Below are positions 60,057-62,869 of a stretch of 62,869 nt of DNA, piece after piece. The translations under genes were made by a program, and so were the position numbers. The stretch's first letter is position 1; the number at the start of each line of letters is the position of its first letter. The stretch covers positions 1 to 62,869 of the forward strand of contig JAFKFG010000032.1 in NCBI GenBank assembly GCA_017307355.1, in the 5' to 3' direction. This DNA comes from Alphaproteobacteria bacterium (GTDB taxonomy: Bacteria; Pseudomonadota; Alphaproteobacteria; Micropepsales; Micropepsaceae). Below the pieces are notes generated by a model that had not been told where the DNA came from, did no database searches, and saw nothing but the letters and a program-made list of their open reading frames with translations.

Positions 60057-60350
60057 ATGGATACCGAGACCGAATTGGAAGCCGCCGTGTTCCGCCGCCT
60101 GGTGCGGCATCTGCGCGAACGCACCGACGTCCAGAATATCGACCTGATGATTGCCGGCGGCTTCTGCCGCAATTGCCTGGGCGACTGGTATCGGGAAGCG
60201 GCGGCGGAAAAAGGCATTGTCCTGGAAAAAGACCAGGCGCGGGGCCTGGTCTATGGCATGGCGCCCGCCGAATGGAAGAAGAAGCACCAGAAGGATGCGA
60301 CACCGGAGCAGCGGGCGGCGTTCGAGCAATCCCAGAAAACCCACAGCTAG
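60057..60350 (+). CDS. DUF1244 family protein
   Basis: A 97-residue protein that matches DUF1244: FRRLVRHLRERTDVQNIDLM, AGGFCRNCLGDWY with a CxxC, and YGMAPAEWKKKHQKDAT. The family is near-universal in alphaproteobacteria; structures show a small all-helical fold of unknown function. Its ATG directly follows the stop of the FGase-like gene. Confidence 0.9.
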   Translation: MDTETELEAAVFRRLVRHLRERTDVQNIDLMIAGGFCRNCLGDWYREAAAEKGIVLEKDQARGLVYGMAPAEWKKKHQKDATPEQRAAFEQSQKTHS

Positions 60351-60434
60351 AATTTTGCCCCGCGTTGCGCCCGCCGCCCGGCGCGGCTAGGGTCCGCCCC
60401 GCTCAAATTTTCCGCACATCCCGTAAGGTTTGCC

Positions 60435-60677
60435 ATGGCCAAATCCGGCTTCGCCAAAGAACATCTGAAGTCCTTCATCGACCGGATCGAAAGGCTGGAG
60501 GAAGAGCGCAGCGCGCTCACCGCCGATATCCGCGAAGTCTATGCCGAGGCCAAGGGCACCGGCTTCGACACCAAGATCATGCGGCAGGTGGTCCGGATGC
60601 GCAAACTGGACAAGGCCGATTTCCAGGAACAGGAAGCGATCCTGGATCTGTATCTGAACGCCCTGGACATGCGCTGA
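60435..60677 (+). CDS. gapR: GapR-like DNA-binding protein (DUF2312)
   Basis: An 80-residue coiled-coil protein: LKSFIDRIERLEEERSALTADIREVYAEAKGTGFDTKIMRQVVRMRKLD (quoted by RIERLEEE, DIREVYAEAKG and VVRMRK). In Caulobacter GapR clamps over-twisted DNA ahead of forks and RNA polymerase and stimulates topoisomerases. The length and motifs match. TAAGG precedes the ATG. The serine hydrolase gene begins two bases after its stop, so both may be co-transcribed. Confidence 0.92.
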   Translation: MAKSGFAKEHLKSFIDRIERLEEERSALTADIREVYAEAKGTGFDTKIMRQVVRMRKLDKADFQEQEAILDLYLNALDMR

Positions 60678-60679
60678 TC

Positions 60680-61789
60680 ATGGCGCGGGCGCTGGCAGCC
60701 GGATTTGTTGCCGCGCTTTTGCTTCATCCGCTTGCCGCCTTCGCCGCGCCGCCGGTGCCCGATGATGCGTCCGTCGCCGCGCTGGAAAAGCGCGTGCCGG
60801 AGTTGATGCAGAAGTCCAAGGTGCCCGGGCTTTCCCTGGCATTGATCCGCGACGGCAAAATCTATTGGCGCAAAAGTTTCGGCAGGAAGGATGCGTCCCA
60901 TCCGGTCACCGAAGCCACCACCTTCGAAGCCGCCTCGCTCAGCAAAGTGGTGTTCGCCACCATCGTGCTCAAGCTGGCGGATCAGGGACGGATCGATCTC
61001 GACGCGCCTCTGACCCGCTATGTCGATACGCGCCAGGTCCTGGACGTGCGGGACGATCCGCGTCTTTCCGCCATCACCGCCCGCATGGTCCTCAGCCATC
61101 GCACCGGCTTTCCCGACTGGCGGCCCAGCGGCGGCGCGCTCCAGATTCATTTTCCGCCCGGCGATCATTTCAGCTATTCCGGCGAAGGCTTCATCTATCT
61201 GCAGCGGGCGGTGGAAACGATCACCGGCAAGGGTCTGGAAGAGCTGGCGCGGGAGGATGTGTTCCTGCCTTTGGGCATGACCAGCAGTTCCTATGTCTGG
61301 CGGCAAGATTTCGTGGACAGCACCGCCATTGGCCATGACAAGGACGGGGTGCCGCAACCCAAGAAGAAGCGCGACGCCATGGCCGCCTATTCGCTGCAGA
61401 CCAATGCGGTGGATTATGCCCGCTTTCTGATCGGCCTGATGAAAGGCGGCGGCCTTAGTGCCAAAAGCTTGACGGACATGGAAACGGCGCAGACGCCGGT
61501 GCCCAAGGATTGCACGGTAGAATGTTTCGACAGGCCGCGCGCGGTGGCGCCGGGCCTTGCCTGGGGGTTGGGGATCGGGCTCGAAGACACGCCGGAGGGC
61601 AAGGCGCTGTGGCACTGGGGCGATAACGGCGCCTTCAAGGCCTATATGGTGGTCTACCCCAAGTCCGGATCGGGGCTGGTGATGTTCGCCAATTCCGAGA
61701 ACGGCCTGGATATCGTGGACGAGATGGCCAAGACGGTGCTGGGCAGTGGCCAGCCCGCCATTCGCTGGGTGCTGGCCAATCCGTCTTAG
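60680..61789 (+). CDS. Exported serine hydrolase (class C beta-lactamase family)
   Basis: A 369-residue protein with a signal peptide (about 1-22, PLAAFA). The SxxK motif is SLSK (about residues 94-97), the YxN-equivalent is YSG in HFSYSGEGF, and the third motif is HWGDNGAF in place of KTG. These are features of the EstB/class C-like esterase and peptidase group rather than of true beta-lactamases. The start at 60680 is two bases after the gapR stop. Possible roles are D-aminopeptidase, esterase or beta-lactam hydrolysis. Confidence 0.85.
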   Translation: MARALAAGFVAALLLHPLAAFAAPPVPDDASVAALEKRVPELMQKSKVPGLSLALIRDGKIYWRKSFGRKDASHPVTEATTFEAASLSKVVFATIVLKLADQGRIDLDAPLTRYVDTRQVLDVRDDPRLSAITARMVLSHRTGFPDWRPSGGALQIHFPPGDHFSYSGEGFIYLQRAVETITGKGLEELAREDVFLPLGMTSSSYVWRQDFVDSTAIGHDKDGVPQPKKKRDAMAAYSLQTNAVDYARFLIGLMKGGGLSAKSLTDMETAQTPVPKDCTVECFDRPRAVAPGLAWGLGIGLEDTPEGKALWHWGDNGAFKAYMVVYPKSGSGLVMFANSENGLDIVDEMAKTVLGSGQPAIRWVLANPS

Positions 61790-61846
61790 AGCGGTTCCAG
61801 GAAAAGTGTCCTTGCGGTTTTCCGTCCGGAACCGCGACAACACTTT
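61788..61846 (+). repeat. Intergenic palindromic repeat, family 4, copy B
   Basis: GAGCGGTTCCAGGAAAAGTG then GCGGTTTTCCGTCCGGAACC and GCGACA: same elements as 28296-28368 with a shorter centre. GCGGTTCC and GGAACCGC are inverted. It starts at the serine hydrolase stop codon. Confidence 0.75.
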
Positions 61847-61851
61847 AAGCG

Positions 61852-62869
61852 TCAGACCGCTTTGCGCATATCGCCTTCGGCGCCTTCGGCAGGCTCCAGG
61901 CCGAATTCCTTCAGCTTGCGATAAAGCGTGGAGCGGCCGATGCCCAGGCGCCGGGCCACTTCGGACATATGGCCTTCATAACGGCCGATGGCCATGCGGA
62001 TGATCTCGGATTCCAGTTCCTCGAATTTGCGGATATGGCCGCCGACATCGGTCACCGGCAGCGCGTAAGGCGAGTGCATGGAAAGCGCGGGCGCCGATGC
62101 GCTCATGGCCGGCATCGGAGACGCCATGGTCTGGCGCGCGCCGGCTTCCACGCCCATCGCCGCGGCGATCTGGGGGAAGTCGCAGACATCCAGCATGGCG
62201 CCGTCGCACAGGACCACGGCGCGGAAGATGGTGTTCTCCAGCTGGCGCACATTGCCGGGCCAGGTGAAACTCTGGATCAGCTGCGCCGCGCCGGGGGTCA
62301 GGCCCGTCACCGGCTTGTTTTCTTCCGCGGCGAAACGGGAAATGAAATGACGGGCGAGCGGCGCGATGTCGCCTGCGCGCTCGCGCAGCGACGGCACCAG
62401 AATGGGGAAGACGTTGAGGCGGTAATACAGGTCTTCGCGGAACGAGCCTTCGCCGGCCATCTGGCCCAGATCCCGGTTGGTGGCCGAGATGATGCGCACA
62501 TTCACTTTCACCGGGCGCTTGGAGCCGACCGGATCCACTTCGCCTTCCTGCAAGGCGCGCAGCAGCTTGACCTGCATGTCCAGGCGCAGCTCGCCGATTT
62601 CGTCCAGGAACAGGGTGCCGCCATCGGCTTCCTGGAATTTACCCAGATGCTTGTCGGAGGCGCCGGTGAAGGAGCCTTTCTCGTGGCCGAACAGGATCGA
62701 CTCGATAAGATTCTCCGGGATCGCGCCGCAATTGACGGTGACGAAAGGCTTGCCGGCGCGCGCCGAGGTGCCTTGGATGGCGCGGGCGATCAATTCCTTG
62801 CCGGCGCCGCTTTCGCCTTCGATCAGGATCGGGATGTCGGATTGCGCCGCGCGGGCACCCAGGCGGAAC
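61852..62869 (-). CDS. Sigma-54-dependent transcriptional activator, C-terminal part (5' truncated by window)
   Basis: The last ~338 residues of an NtrC-family activator; the N-terminal sensor/receiver lies beyond the window. Walker A ESGAGKE is coded within 62794-62869, the sigma-54 contact loop reads GSFTGA (Ser for the usual Ala), Walker B is GGTLFLDEIGEL, and arginine fingers follow (FREDLYYRLNVFPI). The C-terminal Fis-type helix-turn-helix is EVARRLGIGRSTLYRKLKEFG. It hydrolyses ATP to open sigma-54 promoters. The linker between AAA+ and Fis domains is Met/Ala/Ser/Pro-rich (MASPMPAMSASAP). Its regulon cannot be inferred here. Confidence 0.88.
   Translation of the reverse strand, partial: FRLGARAAQSDIPILIEGESGAGKELIARAIQGTSARAGKPFVTVNCGAIPENLIESILFGHEKGSFTGASDKHLGKFQEADGGTLFLDEIGELRLDMQVKLLRALQEGEVDPVGSKRPVKVNVRIISATNRDLGQMAGEGSFREDLYYRLNVFPILVPSLRERAGDIAPLARHFISRFAAEENKPVTGLTPGAAQLIQSFTWPGNVRQLENTIFRAVVLCDGAMLDVCDFPQIAAAMGVEAGARQTMASPMPAMSASAPALSMHSPYALPVTDVGGHIRKFEELESEIIRMAIGRYEGHMSEVARRLGIGRSTLYRKLKEFGLEPAEGAEGDMRKAV

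Noticed and set aside
60680..61789. Dedicated beta-lactam resistance gene
   Set aside because: The SxxK fold is shared by esterases and peptidases, and the KTG motif is replaced by HWGDN; resistance cannot be claimed.

Overview
The window is a gene-dense, high-GC piece of an alphaproteobacterial chromosome. The lineage call rests on marker genes: a Caulobacter-type holdfast-anchor operon (hfaA-hfaB-hfaD), the ClpXP-pathway regulator CpdR, a GapR-type (DUF2312) nucleoid protein, HisN-type histidinol phosphatase, DUF1244, and an RpmJ of 41 residues. It looks like a free-living, envelope-rich member of the Caulobacterales/Micropepsales neighbourhood; the genus cannot be read from the sequence. 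No transposase, integrase, phage gene or CRISPR array was seen.

Layout. 0-3 kb: the tail of a flavin monooxygenase, an EamA permease, an exported CHAP-domain protein and an exported peroxiredoxin. 3.2-7.9 kb: an elongation factor P modification locus, with efp (Lys34 kept), divergent epmA, an Fsr-like MFS exporter and epmB, then a 2OG-Fe(II) oxygenase. 8.1-10.1 kb: the hfa operon. 10.4-18.8 kb: rhomboid protease, an RND pump with its adaptor, bipA and hisN. 19-28.8 kb: a membrane-anchored Pro/Ala-rich protein, a lysophospholipase-like hydrolase, a heat-shock-promoter-driven hsp20, a pentapeptide-repeat protein, a 1250-residue autotransporter, threonine aldolase and glyoxalase I. 29.3-34.9 kb: a tonB-exbB-exbD-exbD-TPR cluster and modBC without modA. 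35-40 kb: a three-gene GT39-like/GT2/GtrA operon and a GT4/LpxH-like pair. 40.5-46.7 kb: N-formylglutamate amidohydrolase, cpdR, tRNA-Val, a DUF5996 protein, a 44-residue His-rich membrane peptide, hldE and an unusual Tat-exported D-amino-acid-oxidase-like protein. 46.8-53.7 kb: an accessory catabolic/uptake cluster (GntR, MFS, RutA-like monooxygenase, isochorismatase-like hydrolase, TonB receptor, TetR). 53.8-62.9 kb: housekeeping genes (acid-phosphatase-like enzyme, lytic transglycosylase, rpmJ, pyruvate kinase, gapR-like, serine hydrolase) and a truncated sigma-54 activator.

The most unusual region is 48685-48955. Exact 89-bp units sit between the MFS gene and the RutA-like gene. Each encodes a 30-codon reading frame that copies the first 14 codons of the RutA-like protein, carries a GUGA-tetraloop hairpin, and ends in an ATGA that overlaps the next start, so four stop/start overlaps lie in series. 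Second is the oxidase at 45252-46454, in which the motif that normally ends D-amino-acid oxidases lies before the FAD-binding Rossmann motif, as in a circular permutation.

The intergenic spaces hold at least four families of short palindromic repeats, in both orientations and often directly against stop codons. They look like small REP-like elements that spread through the genome.
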